Source: Comamonas sp. GB3 AK4-5 | GTDB lineage: Bacteria; Pseudomonadota; Gammaproteobacteria; Burkholderiales; Burkholderiaceae_C | Length of the DNA stretch: 64,000 nucleotides | NCBI RefSeq assembly: GCF_041320665.1 | Contig: NZ_CP166730.1 | Location: 2,356,001-2,420,000, forward strand | Reading direction: 5' to 3' | Shown: positions 34,567 through 46,098 of the stretch, piece by piece | Layout of the letters: each line of letters opens with the position of its first letter | Position numbering within the stretch: position 1 is the first letter of the stretch | Made by a program: the position numbers and the translations under genes | The notes under the pieces: generated by a model | What the model was told of the DNA's origin: nothing | What the model saw: the letters and a program-made list of their open reading frames with translations, nothing else | The model's database searches: none

Positions 34567-36120
34567 ATGACGTTGTCAACTTCGCGCCAGGGCAGGTTTG
34601 CTCTGGCCGCCATTTGTTTATCCGCCTTGATGCTGGGGCTGGAAATCTCCAGTGTGCCGCCCATTCTCTCCACCATCGAACAGGTCATGGGCGCGAGCTT
34701 TCGCCAGCTCCAGTGGGTGATGGCGGCCTACACCATTGCCATGACGACCATTTTGATGGCGGTTGGAACGCTGGCCGACCGCTATGGGCGCAAGCGCGTC
34801 TTCACCATCGGCATCGTGGCCTTTGGCATCACCTCGCTGGTCTGCGGTTTGACGGAAAGCGCGGGCGTGCTGATCGTGGCCCGCTTCTTTCAGGGCCTGA
34901 GTGCGGCCATGATGCTGATTTGCCAGATCGCCATCCTGTCCACCCAGTTCAGGGACGGGCAGGCGCGCAGCAAGGCCTTCGCGTGGTGGGGCATTGTGTT
35001 TGGCGCCGGCCTGGGCTTTGGCCCCATCGTGGGGGGGGCCATCTTGGCCCTGGCGAGTTGGGAATGGGTTTTTCTCATCCATGCTGTGTTGGCCGTGGTG
35101 ACGCTGTGGCTGAGCCAGATGGGGGTGCAGGAGTCGCGCGACCCGCTGGCGGCGCGCCTGGATCTGGCGGGCATTGCCACGCTGTCGCTGGCGGTGTTCT
35201 GCCTGGTGTTGTTTGTCACGCAAGGCCCGGTGCTGGGGTTTTCCAGCCCTGCGGCACTGGGCATCATCGGTCTGTCGGTGGCGGGCTTTGCCGGTTTTGT
35301 GCTGGCGGAGCGCAGCAGTCGTCGGCCCATGATCGAGTTCTCGGTCTTTCGCATACGCAACTTCTCGGGTGCTCTGCTGGGCTCCATGGGGCAGAACTTC
35401 AGCTTCTGGCCTTTCATCATCTATCTGCCCATTTATTTCCATGTGGGCCTGGGCTATGACAGCGTGCAAACCGGTATGGCGTTGCTGGCCTATACCCTGC
35501 CGACCTTGTTTGTCCCCCCGCTGGCCGAGCGGCTGGCCCTGCGCTGGCGGCCCGGTGTCGTGATTCCGCTGGGCATGTCGACGATAGGGCTTGGCTTTGT
35601 GCTGATGCGGGTTGGCAGCGCATCTGCGCAGCCGGGCTGGCTGATGCTGCCGGGCTGCGTGCTGGCCGGCATCGGTCTGGGGCTGGTCAATACCACGGCC
35701 ACGAATACGATCACGGCCTCCGTGGCGGTCGAACGGGCGGGCATGGCGTCCGGTGCAGACACCAGCGCCAGAATGGTGTCGCTGGCGCTCAACATCGCCA
35801 TCATGGGCCTGGTGCTGGTGGAGGGCATCATGGCGTATCTGCGCGATGTGCTGGGCGTGCGCGATGCAGCCGGGCTGCGGCTGTTTGCGGAGAAGATTGC
35901 AGCGGGCGACCTGAAGGTGGCCGACGCCCACCCCGGGCTGCTGCTGGCGCAGGCCGACGCGCCCCAGGCCCTGGCCCAAGCCGCCTTGGTGGCGGGATTT
36001 GGCTGGGTCATGGTGTATGGCGCGGTCAGCGTCTTCTTGCTGGCAGCCACCAGTTGCTGGGTTTTCTCGTCCGGCAAGGCTGCCCAGTGTGCAAGCGATG
36101 CCGCATGCGAATCGGCATGA
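34567..36120 (+). CDS. MFS transporter, DHA2 (14-helix) family
   Basis: A 517-residue drug:proton antiporter of the EmrB/QacA group. Family signatures are present: motif A-like LADRYGRKRVFTIG after helix 2, motif C region GAGLGFGPIVGG in helix 5, and IGLGLVNTTATNTI later. About 14 helices can be drawn. Likely substrates are toxic organic compounds or metabolites, but none can be named. It has no adaptor protein beside it, unlike the system at 59-64 kb. A strong bidirectional terminator follows. Confidence 0.92.
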   Translation: MTLSTSRQGRFALAAICLSALMLGLEISSVPPILSTIEQVMGASFRQLQWVMAAYTIAMTTILMAVGTLADRYGRKRVFTIGIVAFGITSLVCGLTESAGVLIVARFFQGLSAAMMLICQIAILSTQFRDGQARSKAFAWWGIVFGAGLGFGPIVGGAILALASWEWVFLIHAVLAVVTLWLSQMGVQESRDPLAARLDLAGIATLSLAVFCLVLFVTQGPVLGFSSPAALGIIGLSVAGFAGFVLAERSSRRPMIEFSVFRIRNFSGALLGSMGQNFSFWPFIIYLPIYFHVGLGYDSVQTGMALLAYTLPTLFVPPLAERLALRWRPGVVIPLGMSTIGLGFVLMRVGSASAQPGWLMLPGCVLAGIGLGLVNTTATNTITASVAVERAGMASGADTSARMVSLALNIAIMGLVLVEGIMAYLRDVLGVRDAAGLRLFAEKIAAGDLKVADAHPGLLLAQADAPQALAQAALVAGFGWVMVYGAVSVFLLAATSCWVFSSGKAAQCASDAACESA

Positions 36121-36143
36121 GGCCAGGCCCCGCGTAAGACGCA

Positions 36144-36170
36144 AAAAAGGAGCATCAAGTGCTCCTTTTT
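36144..36170. terminator. Bidirectional rho-independent terminator
   Basis: AAAAAGGAGCA (36144-36154) and TGCTCCTTTTT (36160-36170) form an 11-bp stem with a 5-base loop. It lies between the convergent MFS and NlpC/P60 genes and has T-runs in both directions. Confidence 0.85.
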
Positions 36171-36189
36171 CATGGGGTTCAGGGGCCGC

Positions 36190-36759
36190 TCAGCTTTGCG
36201 GGCCGCCCAGGCTGTCCATCAGATTGGGATTGCTGATGTCCACACGGCGGGCACCGTTGAAACGGGTGGCCCAGTACGAGCTCTCCATGCTTTCCACACG
36301 CACGCTGGCGCCGGTGCGGGGGGCGTGGATGAACTTGCCTTCGCCCACATAAATGCCCACATGACTGAATGCACGGCGCATGGTGTTGAAGAACACCAGA
36401 TCACCCGGCTTCAAGTCTTGCTTTTTGATGGCCTCGGTGGCGGCAGCCTGCTCGGCAGAGAGGCGGGGCAGGGTGAGGCCAGCGGTTTTTTGGTAGATGG
36501 CACGGACAAAGCCGCTGCAATCAAAACCGGTCTCTTCGGAGGTGCCGCCACGGCGGTAAGGCACGCCGATCAGGCCCATGGCGGTGGTCAGCAGCTGACC
36601 CGTCTTGTCGGCCACCTGGTGGCCGGCGTTCTGGATCTGGCCGATAAAGCCACGTTGCGCCATGAAGCGGCCCAGGTCATCACCACTTTCTGCGGCGGGG
36701 GCGGCATGTGCGCCGACACCGGCACAAGCGAGGATAAAAACAGGTAACCACTTGGACAT
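36190..36759 (-). CDS. Exported NlpC/P60 peptidoglycan hydrolase
   Basis: A 189-residue exported cysteine peptidase. The signal peptide (MSKWLPVFILACAGVGAHA) leads to a short linker and the NlpC/P60 domain, with nucleophile in GFDCSGFVRAIYQ, histidine in FSHVGIYVG and the third polar residue in FIHAPRTG. It should cut peptide stems in cell-wall murein. The start is uncertain between ATG 36759 and ATG 36777, six codons earlier; both give a signal peptide and neither has a strong ribosome site. The open frame beyond 36777 is not protein-like. Confidence 0.9.
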   Translation of the reverse strand: MSKWLPVFILACAGVGAHAAPAAESGDDLGRFMAQRGFIGQIQNAGHQVADKTGQLLTTAMGLIGVPYRRGGTSEETGFDCSGFVRAIYQKTAGLTLPRLSAEQAAATEAIKKQDLKPGDLVFFNTMRRAFSHVGIYVGEGKFIHAPRTGASVRVESMESSYWATRFNGARRVDISNPNLMDSLGGPQS

Positions 36760-36964
36760 GGGGGCTGAGGGTAACATGGATGCCTGCCTGTAACAGATGA
36801 AAATCTCATGGTTTTCTCTCCATACATAGCTTTTTGATATGAAGCAAAGTGCAAGCGGGGCCTGCGCCTGCGACAATCATGGCTTTGCTGCTGGATAGAA
36901 GCACAGCAACTCCCATGCTTTGCGGCGCCTCTGCGCAGCAGGCGAATCGAACAAAGGAAATTCC

Positions 36965-37576
36965 ATGCTGCTTGAAGTTGATGACTGCCAACTGGTCCTG
37001 GTGGACTACCAGGAAAAGCTGATGCCGGTGATCCACGAGCACGCCCTGGTCACCGCCAATGCCGTGCGCCTGGCCCAACTGGCCCGGCTGATGGAGGTGC
37101 CCGTTTTTGGCACCGAACAAAACCCCAGCCGCCTGGGCGGCAACGTGCCTGCCGTGCGTGATCTGTGCGATCGCACCCTGTCCAAGATGAGCTTCAGCGC
37201 CGTGCCCGACGGCCTGCTGGACTGGCTGCGTCCGCCCGCCAAGCCCCAGCAGGGCCGCAATGCCCGCAGCCTGCCCAAGCATCTGCAAAAGCCGGTGCAG
37301 ACCCAGCCCGAGATGGAGCGCAGCACCATTGTGATTGCCGGCTGCGAGGCCCATGTCTGCCTGATGCAGACGGCGCTGGAGCTGCTGGAAGCCGAGCTGG
37401 ATGTGTGGGTGGTGACCGACGCCTGCAGCTCACGCACCGAACGCAACCGCGATGCCGCCTTCGACCGCCTGGCTGGCGCTGGCGCCGAGCTGGTGACCAC
37501 GGAAATGGTGGCCTTTGAATGGCTGCGCAGCTGCGAGCACCCGGCCTTCAAGGACATGCTGGCGCTGGTGAAATAA
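36965..37576 (+). CDS. Isochorismatase-family (cysteine) hydrolase
   Basis: A 203-residue cytoplasmic hydrolase. It has the aspartate in QLVLVDYQEKLMPVI (near 14), a lysine in LSKMSF and the nucleophile cysteine in VIAGCEAHVCLMQTALELL near 130, in the cis-peptide arrangement typical of YcaC-like enzymes. DACSSRTERNRDAAFDRL is the usual late motif. An insertion of about 30 basic residues (PAKPQQGRNARSLPKHLQK) separates the lysine and cysteine parts and is not typical. The natural substrate is unknown. Start 36965 follows AAGGAAATTCC. Confidence 0.9.
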   Translation: MLLEVDDCQLVLVDYQEKLMPVIHEHALVTANAVRLAQLARLMEVPVFGTEQNPSRLGGNVPAVRDLCDRTLSKMSFSAVPDGLLDWLRPPAKPQQGRNARSLPKHLQKPVQTQPEMERSTIVIAGCEAHVCLMQTALELLEAELDVWVVTDACSSRTERNRDAAFDRLAGAGAELVTTEMVAFEWLRSCEHPAFKDMLALVK

Positions 37577-37596
37577 GCCGTAGCCTGCCGCGCACC

Positions 37597-37621
37597 AACC
37601 GCCCCGAGGGGCGGTTTTTTT
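37597..37621 (+). terminator. Rho-independent terminator
   Basis: AACCGCCCC (37597-37605) pairs with GGGGCGGTT (37608-37616), followed by a T-run to 37621, 20 bp after the isochorismatase-like gene. Confidence 0.85.
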
Positions 37622-37847
37622 ATGCCTGAAAAATGGATGGCAAGGCCAGCAGAATGGCTTGCTTGAGGAAATGTTCTGTATCAAATCGCTTGCAAATGCT
37701 TTTCCTATATGCATGGCGTGCTTCTGTTTGCATAGCTGAGAGTGGCGCCGCTACTGTCAGCCCATTGCAAGAGCTTGTTTCCATAATTAAGAATTCAGAA
37801 CAGGGCCGCTTGGCGAGGGCGGTTTCTTCAAGCAGGAGACAAAAAAC

Positions 37848-39752
<1,905 letters not shown>

Positions 39753-39830
39753 TCGGCCCGTGCTTTGGGAGGCATGGCCGCTTTGGCGAGCCCTGCTTCC
39801 TCAGATCGTGAACACGTTCTCAGTGTGCCC

Positions 39831-39860
39831 AGCCCCAGGTTGACACCTGGGGCTTTTTTT
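39831..39860 (+). terminator. Rho-independent terminator after prpE
   Basis: AGCCCCAGGT (39831-39840), a TGAC loop, ACCTGGGGCT (39845-39854), then a T-run. A textbook intrinsic terminator. Confidence 0.9.
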
Positions 39861-39875
39861 GCGCTGCAATGCTCT

Positions 39876-39928
39876 GTATTTATGAGCTTTGCTTGCTTGC
39901 TGTGTAAGCGTTTCAGGCTGGTTTGACT
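39876..39928. repeat. Degenerate dispersed intergenic motif
   Basis: TATTTATGAGCTTTGCTTGC, then TGTGTAAGCGTTTCAGGCTG and TTTGAC. It aligns in order, with substitutions, to the motif at 17066-17113. It lies between prpE and the GGDEF/EAL gene. Confidence 0.35.
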
Positions 39929-39943
39929 GAAAGCCTCCGCAAG

Positions 39944-42900
39944 CTATGCCGTGCTGCTGCTGGCCTCGGCTTCCTGGGCCTGCCATTGGGCATGCCAGGC
40001 CGGCAATTCTTCGGCGGGCATGGGGCGGGCAAAGAAATAGCCCTGGGCCACCTGGCAGCCCACTTTGCGCAGCTGCTCGCATTGCTCCCTGGTCTCCACG
40101 CCCTCGGCCACCACCTGATAGCCAAAGGAGGCGGCCAGGCTGGTTACGCCCTGGATGATGGTGCGGTTGCCCTGGTCGCGCAGCATGTCGTGCACAAAGC
40201 TCTGGTCGATCTTGAGCGTATCGAGTGGCAGCTGGCGCAGATAGGTCAGCGAGCAGTAGCCGGTGCCAAAGTCGTCCAGCGACACGGTCACACCCATGGC
40301 GCGCACCTGGGCCAGCTCTTCGGCCACATGGGTGATGTCCTGCAGCGCCGCACTTTCGGTGATCTCCAGATCCAGCAGCTGGGGCGGCACCTCGGGCTGC
40401 TGCTGCAGCTCGGCAATCAGCCAGTGGGCAAAGCCGGGCTGCTGCAGCTGGCGTGCCGAGATATTTACCCCCACCGACAGCGCCATGCCCTGGCGCTGCA
40501 GCATGGCGATGGTGCGCAGCCCCTGGCGCACGGCCCATTGGCCAAAGGGAATGTCCAGGTGGGAGCCTTCGACCAGCTGCATGAACTCGCTGGGTGCCAG
40601 CACCCCGCGTGCAGGATGGCGCCAGCGTGCCAGGCCTTCCACGCCCACCAGGTGGTTGTGCACCATGTCCACCTTGGGCTGGAGGAAGAGGGTGAACTCA
40701 CCATCTTCCAGCCCTTGCTGGATGCGGGCGCTGTGCGCCTGCTGGTCGCGCAGCTGGCGCTCGTTGGCGGTGTCGAAGGAGCGCACGCAGTTGCGGCCGG
40801 CCTGTTTGGCCAGGTACATGGCCTGGTCGGCGTGGCGCAGCAAGGTGTCTTCGTCGGCATCGTCCTCGGGGTAGAGGGTAAAGCCCATGCTGGCGGTGAT
40901 GCGCGCCGTCTCCTGGCCCAGTTTGTAGGGGGTGGCCAGGCGCTGCATGATGCGCTCCAGCAGCATTTCGCAGTGCACGCGGCTTTCCAGCCCGTTGAGC
41001 AGGATGACGAATTCGTCCCCGCCCAGGCGGGCCACGCAATCATGGGCGCGCAGCGCGCCCTTGAGGCGCTTGGCCACCTGCACCAGCAACTGGTCGCCCA
41101 CGTCATGGCCGAGGCGGTCGTTGACCGGCTTGAAGCCGTCCAGATCAAGGTAGACCACGCCCAGTTGCCCGGCCTCGTGGCGGGCAATGCGGGTGCTTTC
41201 CTTGAGCCGGGTGGTCAGGTGCACGCGGTTGGCCAGGCCGGTGAGGGCGTCGAAATGCGCCATTTGCTCCAGCACATGGGTTTGCTCGCGCTGGGGGGTG
41301 ACATCCTGGGTCACGCCCAGCATGCGCAGCGGCCGGCCATGGTGGTCGCGTGCCACCACCTTGCCCATGCTGCGCAGCCAGCGTGCAGGCTCGCCATGGG
41401 CGGTGCGCCAGGTGGCGTCGAAAGGCGTGTCATCGCTGGGCGTTTCCACATGGCGCAGCAGCTCGGCGTTGATGGAGGGGATGTCGGCCGTGGTCAGCAG
41501 CTCGGTCCAGTGGCGGGCAACGCGCCCGCCTATGGCCGCCGGAATGGCCTCTCCCTCCATGCCGTTCAGCTGCTGCCACTGGGTGTCGCCAGCAATCATG
41601 CCGGTGGCCAGGTCCCAGTCCCAGCGGCCCAGCGAGGCGGCCGACAGCGTCAGCGAAATAAGGGCTTCGCTCTCGCGCAAGCGTTCTTCCTCGGCCTTGC
41701 GCTCGCTGATGTCCTGCACCGATACCAGCCAGAAATCGCCATCGCCAAAGCTGGTGCGGCGCAGCGAAAACAGCACCGTGAGCGCTCTGCCATCGCGCGT
41801 GCTCAGGCGTGCTTCGCGGTTCACCAGGTGGGCCTCATGGGTGGCGCTGTGTGCCAGCGGGCGCCAGTCGGTGGCGGTGAGCAGGCCCAGGCTGATGGCG
41901 CTGTGGCCCATGCATTCGTAGCGGCTGAAGCCGAACAGGTCTTCCCACGCCGGGTTCACGGTCTTGAAGCGGCCGTCGCGGTACTGGGCCAGGGCCATGG
42001 GCGTGGGGACCATCTCGAAAATACGTTCAAAACGCACTTCCGACTGGCGCAGGCTTTCCTGGATGCGCTTGGACGCATCAATGTCCTGCATGGCGCCGCG
42101 CAGTCCCGTGATCTCTCCGTCCTCGTCGAGGATGACTTCGCCGCGCGAGCGCATCCAGGTCAGGCGGCCGTCGGCACGGATGATTTCGATCTCCGCACTC
42201 CACTCGGTCTTGGTGCGCAGGCATTGCTTGATCTTGTCGCGCATCAGGCCACGCCAGGCCGGGGCCACAAAGGTGTTGATGTATTCGCGCGGCAGGGGGG
42301 CATCTCGGGGCAGGCCGTGGATGTCAAAGCACACCTCGGACCAATACACCAGGCCCGAGTCCTTGGTGTCTTCCCACACGCCCAGCTGGGCCAGGTGGCC
42401 GGCCTGCTGCAACAGGCGGTTGACCGACTGCAGCGCATGGTGGGTGCGCTGTTCCTCACTGGTGTCGTGGAAGACAAAGATCATGCAGTCCTGCTCGGCA
42501 ATGCGCACCGGCAGAGCCGAAATAAGACCCGGAACCTGTTGCTGGTGCACCAGGCTCTGGATGTTGATGGGCATGCGGTCCACATAGCCCTGGCGCTGCA
42601 GCTGCTCGAGCAGGCGTGGGCGCTCCTGCTCGGTGGCGTAGATCTGCAGCGCATAGTTGGTGTGCCCCACCACGGCCTCTGGCGCCAGGCCCAGCAGCTG
42701 GCAAAACGCCGGGTTCACGTCCAGAAACATGCCGTCTGCAATGCGGGAGATGCCGGCGGCATCCGGCAGCATGCGGTAGGCGCTGGCGTAGGCGTCCTGG
42801 GTCGATGCAGCCTGGCCGTGTGCCTGAGGGCGCAGGGCTCGCGCCGGCAGCAGCCTTTGCGCGGCCAGCACCAGCAGCGTGGCCGACGTCAGCCAGGGCA

Positions 42901-43081
42901 GCTGCAGCCAATCCAGTGCCGGCAGGCGCAGCACCTGGCCCAGGCTGGGGGGCAGAGGCAGCAGGCTCCACAGCCAGGGAATGAGCAATGCCAGCAACAC
43001 GGCGGCGGACCAGGCGCGCCGGTGCAAGAAGTGGGCAGTAGGACGGGGTGCTTCACTCATGGCGCGCGGCTTGCTGTGCAT
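39944..43081 (-). CDS. PAS-GGDEF-EAL c-di-GMP signalling protein
   Basis: A 1045-residue sensor. Two short hydrophobic segments near the N terminus (about 28-46 and 63-75) are followed by several PAS/PAC domains (about 95-610, with repeated EDTKDSGLVYW, VSVQDISERKAEEE, VTQDVTPQ phrases). A GGDEF domain with intact GGDEF at about residue 687 has an RAHD I-site just before it. An EAL domain from about 790 has EGLARW in place of EAL, plus EITES, DDFGTGYCSL, KIDQSF and VAEGVET, so metal and catalytic residues are kept. Both synthesis and breakdown of c-di-GMP are possible. Starts at 43081 or 43060 are equally plausible. Confidence 0.92.
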   Translation of the reverse strand: MHSKPRAMSEAPRPTAHFLHRRAWSAAVLLALLIPWLWSLLPLPPSLGQVLRLPALDWLQLPWLTSATLLVLAAQRLLPARALRPQAHGQAASTQDAYASAYRMLPDAAGISRIADGMFLDVNPAFCQLLGLAPEAVVGHTNYALQIYATEQERPRLLEQLQRQGYVDRMPINIQSLVHQQQVPGLISALPVRIAEQDCMIFVFHDTSEEQRTHHALQSVNRLLQQAGHLAQLGVWEDTKDSGLVYWSEVCFDIHGLPRDAPLPREYINTFVAPAWRGLMRDKIKQCLRTKTEWSAEIEIIRADGRLTWMRSRGEVILDEDGEITGLRGAMQDIDASKRIQESLRQSEVRFERIFEMVPTPMALAQYRDGRFKTVNPAWEDLFGFSRYECMGHSAISLGLLTATDWRPLAHSATHEAHLVNREARLSTRDGRALTVLFSLRRTSFGDGDFWLVSVQDISERKAEEERLRESEALISLTLSAASLGRWDWDLATGMIAGDTQWQQLNGMEGEAIPAAIGGRVARHWTELLTTADIPSINAELLRHVETPSDDTPFDATWRTAHGEPARWLRSMGKVVARDHHGRPLRMLGVTQDVTPQREQTHVLEQMAHFDALTGLANRVHLTTRLKESTRIARHEAGQLGVVYLDLDGFKPVNDRLGHDVGDQLLVQVAKRLKGALRAHDCVARLGGDEFVILLNGLESRVHCEMLLERIMQRLATPYKLGQETARITASMGFTLYPEDDADEDTLLRHADQAMYLAKQAGRNCVRSFDTANERQLRDQQAHSARIQQGLEDGEFTLFLQPKVDMVHNHLVGVEGLARWRHPARGVLAPSEFMQLVEGSHLDIPFGQWAVRQGLRTIAMLQRQGMALSVGVNISARQLQQPGFAHWLIAELQQQPEVPPQLLDLEITESAALQDITHVAEELAQVRAMGVTVSLDDFGTGYCSLTYLRQLPLDTLKIDQSFVHDMLRDQGNRTIIQGVTSLAASFGYQVVAEGVETREQCEQLRKVGCQVAQGYFFARPMPAEELPAWHAQWQAQEAEASSSTA

Positions 43082-43383
43082 GTGGGGGCGCTGCGTGGCA
43101 CAGCGCCTTTCTCCTTGGTACGAGGTACTCGCTCGGGTGGCGGGCGTGAATAGGGTCGGCCTGGCCTGACGGTATCGCGAGGGACTGTAATGCTGGCCCG
43201 ACAGCCGGGTATTGATCCAGCCTGGGTTTCCCTCGATGAGGGCTTAGAGTGTGACTAAAAGTAACTCAAATGTGCAGAGTGCGCAGGCGGGTTGTGGCGT
43301 GCAGCCTACAATCGACCTTTCGCGCCCGGGAGCACCTGGGCTGTCAAGTGGTTTGTTGACCTTTTGCGCCAAGGACGCCCGCC
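43082..43383. other. Gap between divergent GGDEF/EAL and phosphomannomutase genes
   Basis: A 302-bp space with both promoters expected inside it. An AT-richer part at 43250-43275 and a TACAAT hexamer near 43308 are the only promoter-like features visible. No gene was found. Confidence 0.4.
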
Positions 43384-44772
43384 GTGCACGCCGCCGCCTC
43401 GATTTTCAAAGCCTATGACATCCGGGGCATCGTCCCTAGCACCCTGAACGAAGAAGTCGCCCGCGCCCTGGGCCGCGCCTTTGGCATGGCCGCACTGGCC
43501 GAGGGGCAGAAAACCGTGGCCGTGGGCCGGGACGGGCGCCTGTCCGGCCCCGCGCTCAGCGCGGCGCTGGCCGCTGGCCTGGTGGACGTGGGCCTTGCGG
43601 TCATCGACATCGGCCTGTGCACCACGCCCATGCTGTACTTTGCCGCCAGCACGCTGTGCGAAAGCGGCATCCAGGTCACAGGCAGCCACAACCCCAAGGA
43701 CTACAACGGCTTCAAGATGGTGCTGGCCGGCCGCGCCATTTATGGCGAGGAAATCCAGGCCCTGCGCCGCGCCATGGAGGACGAGCGCTGGCAGCTGCAA
43801 AGCGGTGGCAGCGTGCGCCATGTGGATGTGCTGGCCGACTACAGCGCCCGCATCGTGGGTGATGTGAAGCTGTCCCGCCCGGTGAAGATCGTGGTGGACA
43901 GCGGCAACGGCATTGCCGGTGCTTCGGCTCCGGGCATCTTCCGTGCCCTGGGCTGTGAGGTGATCGAGCTGTTCTCCGAGGTGGATGGCGACTTCCCCAA
44001 CCACCATCCCGACCCCAGCAAGCCCGAAAACCTGCGCGATGTGGTGAAGGCCTTGCAGGACACCGATGCCGAGCTGGGCCTGGCCTTTGACGGTGACGGC
44101 GACCGCCTGGGCATCGTCACCAAGGACGGACAGACCATCTACCCCGATCGCCAGATGGTGCTGTTTGCCCAGGACGTGCTGTCGCGCGTGCCCGGCGGCA
44201 CGATTTTGTTCGACGTCAAATGCTCGCAGCGCCTGGCACCCGCCATTCGCGCGGCTGGCGGCGAGCCGCTGATGTGGAAGACCGGTCACTCCCTGGTCAA
44301 GGCCCGCATGAAAGAGGTGAACTCGCCTCTGGGGGGCGAGATGAGCGGTCATATCTTCTTCAAGGAGCGCTGGTACGGCTTTGATGACGGCACCTATGCC
44401 GGCGCACGCCTGCTGGAAATCCTGAGCCGGCATGCCGACCCCAGCGCGGTGCTGAATGCACTGCCCACCAGTTTTTCCACCCCCGAGCTGAACGTGGCCT
44501 GCGAAGAGGGCGAGCCCCACCGCCTGACTGCCGAGTTGCAGGCCCTGGCGCCCGCCAGCTTCCGCGCACCGGCCGACATCAGCACCATCGACGGCCTGCG
44601 TGTGGACTGGCCCGACGGCTTTGGCCTGATCCGCGCCAGCAACACCACGCCCGTGCTGGTGCTGCGCTTTGAAGGCCAGACGCAGCAAGCCCTGCACCGC
44701 ATCGAAGGCGAGATGCTGGCGCTGCTGCGCCGCGTGAAACCCGATGCCCAACTGGGCGCTTCGGCACATTGA
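43384..44772 (+). CDS. Phosphomannomutase/phosphoglucomutase
   Basis: A 462-residue alpha-D-phosphohexomutase of AlgC/ManB type. It interconverts hexose 1- and 6-phosphates for sugar nucleotide and envelope polysaccharide synthesis. It has the phosphoserine loop TGSHNPKDYNG near residue 98, the metal-binding FDGDGDR near 235, the sugar-binding GGEMSGHIFFKERW near 320 and the phosphate-binding RASNTTPVLVLRFEG at the end. It starts with GTG at 43384 (HAAASIFKAYDIRG). It precedes waaA by 30 bp and is probably cotranscribed, in keeping with an LPS role. Confidence 0.94.
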   Translation: MHAAASIFKAYDIRGIVPSTLNEEVARALGRAFGMAALAEGQKTVAVGRDGRLSGPALSAALAAGLVDVGLAVIDIGLCTTPMLYFAASTLCESGIQVTGSHNPKDYNGFKMVLAGRAIYGEEIQALRRAMEDERWQLQSGGSVRHVDVLADYSARIVGDVKLSRPVKIVVDSGNGIAGASAPGIFRALGCEVIELFSEVDGDFPNHHPDPSKPENLRDVVKALQDTDAELGLAFDGDGDRLGIVTKDGQTIYPDRQMVLFAQDVLSRVPGGTILFDVKCSQRLAPAIRAAGGEPLMWKTGHSLVKARMKEVNSPLGGEMSGHIFFKERWYGFDDGTYAGARLLEILSRHADPSAVLNALPTSFSTPELNVACEEGEPHRLTAELQALAPASFRAPADISTIDGLRVDWPDGFGLIRASNTTPVLVLRFEGQTQQALHRIEGEMLALLRRVKPDAQLGASAH

Positions 44773-44802
44773 AGGGCATGGCCTGAACGCCTGCCGCAGC
44801 CT

Positions 44803-46098
44803 GTGACCCTGGCCCGCACCCTCTACTCCGCGCTCACCTGGGCGGCCCAGCCGCTGCTGCGGCGCAAGCTGCGCCGCCGTGCAGAGAAAGAAAGCGGCTA
44901 TGCCGAGGCCGTGCCCGAGCGCTTTGGCCGCTACACCCCGGAGGATCTGGGGGCAGACCACCAGGGCCGGTGGCTGTGGGTGCATGCTGTTTCCCTGGGG
45001 GAGACCCGGGCGGCGGCGATTCTTTTGCAGGCGCTGCGGCTGCAGCACCCGAATCTGAAGCTGCTGCTGACCCATGGCACGGCCACGGGCCGGGCCGAGG
45101 GGCAAAAACTCTTGGAGCCCGGTGATGTGCAGGTCTGGCTGCCCTGGGACACCCTGGCCGCCACACGCCGCTTTGTGCGCCAGTTCCGCCCCGCCGTGGG
45201 CGTGTTGATGGAAACCGAAATCTGGCCCAATTTGCTGGCCGCCTGCCAGGAGGCCGGTGTGCCCGTGGTGCTGGCCAATGCACGGCTGAATGCCAAGTCA
45301 CTGGCGGGGGCCCAGCGCTGGGGCGCGCTGTCGCTGCCGGCCTACCGGATGCTGTCCGCCATCTGGGCCCAGACCGATGCGGATGCCCAGCGTCTGCACC
45401 AGCTGGGTGTGGAGGAGCCCGAGGTCTTGGGCAACCTCAAGTTCGATGTGGAGCCCGATGCCGCACAACTGGCCCTGGGCCACGCCTGGCGTGCGGCCAA
45501 CCCGCGCCCCGTGGTGCTGCTGGCCAGCAGCCGCGAAGGTGAAGAGGCGCAGTGGCTGGCGGCCGTGCAGCAGTTGCAGGTCGCCGGGCCGCAAGCAGCC
45601 GTGCAGTGGCTGATTGTGCCGCGCCACCCCCAGCGCTTTGAAGGGGTGCAGCAGCTGTTCACACAGGCAGGGCTGACGGTGTCGCGGCGCAGCCAGTGGG
45701 GGGCGGGCATGCCGGCGGAGGCCGATATCTGGCTGGGGGACAGCATGGGCGAGATGCCGCTGTATTACGCCCTGGCCCATGCCTGTTTGCTGGGCGGGAG
45801 CTTTGAGCCCCTGGGCGGACAGAACCTGATCGAGGCCGCCGCCTGCGGCTGCCCCGTGCTGCTGGGGCCGCACACCTTCAACTTTGCCGAGGCTGCCGAA
45901 CAGGCCTGCGCCGTTGGCGCTGCACGCCGCGTGACCGATATGGCTGCTGCCGTGCAGCAGGCCGTGGCCCTGGTGCAGGACGCTGCCCAGCGTGCCGTCA
46001 TGCAGCAGCAGGCCCTGGAATTTGCGGCGCAGCACCGGGGCGCGGCTGCGGCCACGGCCAGTGCGGTGTTGAAACTGATGAAGGAAACACCCCCCTGA
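44803..46098 (+). CDS. waaA: 3-deoxy-D-manno-octulosonic acid (Kdo) transferase
   Basis: A 431-residue inner-membrane-associated glycosyltransferase that adds Kdo to lipid A precursor. The N-terminal hydrophobic/basic segment (TLYSALTWAAQPLLRRKLRRR) anchors it, followed by WVHAVSLGETRAA, LMETEIWPNLL with the catalytic glutamate, and VLGNLKFD. The C-terminal domain has GSFEPLGGQNLIEAAACGCPVLLGP. It begins with GTG 44803, 30 bp after the phosphohexomutase. It is convergent with tolC; the space between is filled by REP-like repeats. Confidence 0.95.
   Translation: MTLARTLYSALTWAAQPLLRRKLRRRAEKESGYAEAVPERFGRYTPEDLGADHQGRWLWVHAVSLGETRAAAILLQALRLQHPNLKLLLTHGTATGRAEGQKLLEPGDVQVWLPWDTLAATRRFVRQFRPAVGVLMETEIWPNLLAACQEAGVPVVLANARLNAKSLAGAQRWGALSLPAYRMLSAIWAQTDADAQRLHQLGVEEPEVLGNLKFDVEPDAAQLALGHAWRAANPRPVVLLASSREGEEAQWLAAVQQLQVAGPQAAVQWLIVPRHPQRFEGVQQLFTQAGLTVSRRSQWGAGMPAEADIWLGDSMGEMPLYYALAHACLLGGSFEPLGGQNLIEAAACGCPVLLGPHTFNFAEAAEQACAVGAARRVTDMAAAVQQAVALVQDAAQRAVMQQQALEFAAQHRGAAAATASAVLKLMKETPP

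Noticed and set aside
39923..43153. 1076-codon open frame on the plus strand
   Set aside because: It is antisense to the PAS-GGDEF-EAL gene and has His/Gln/Ala-rich composition typical of GC-rich shadow frames.
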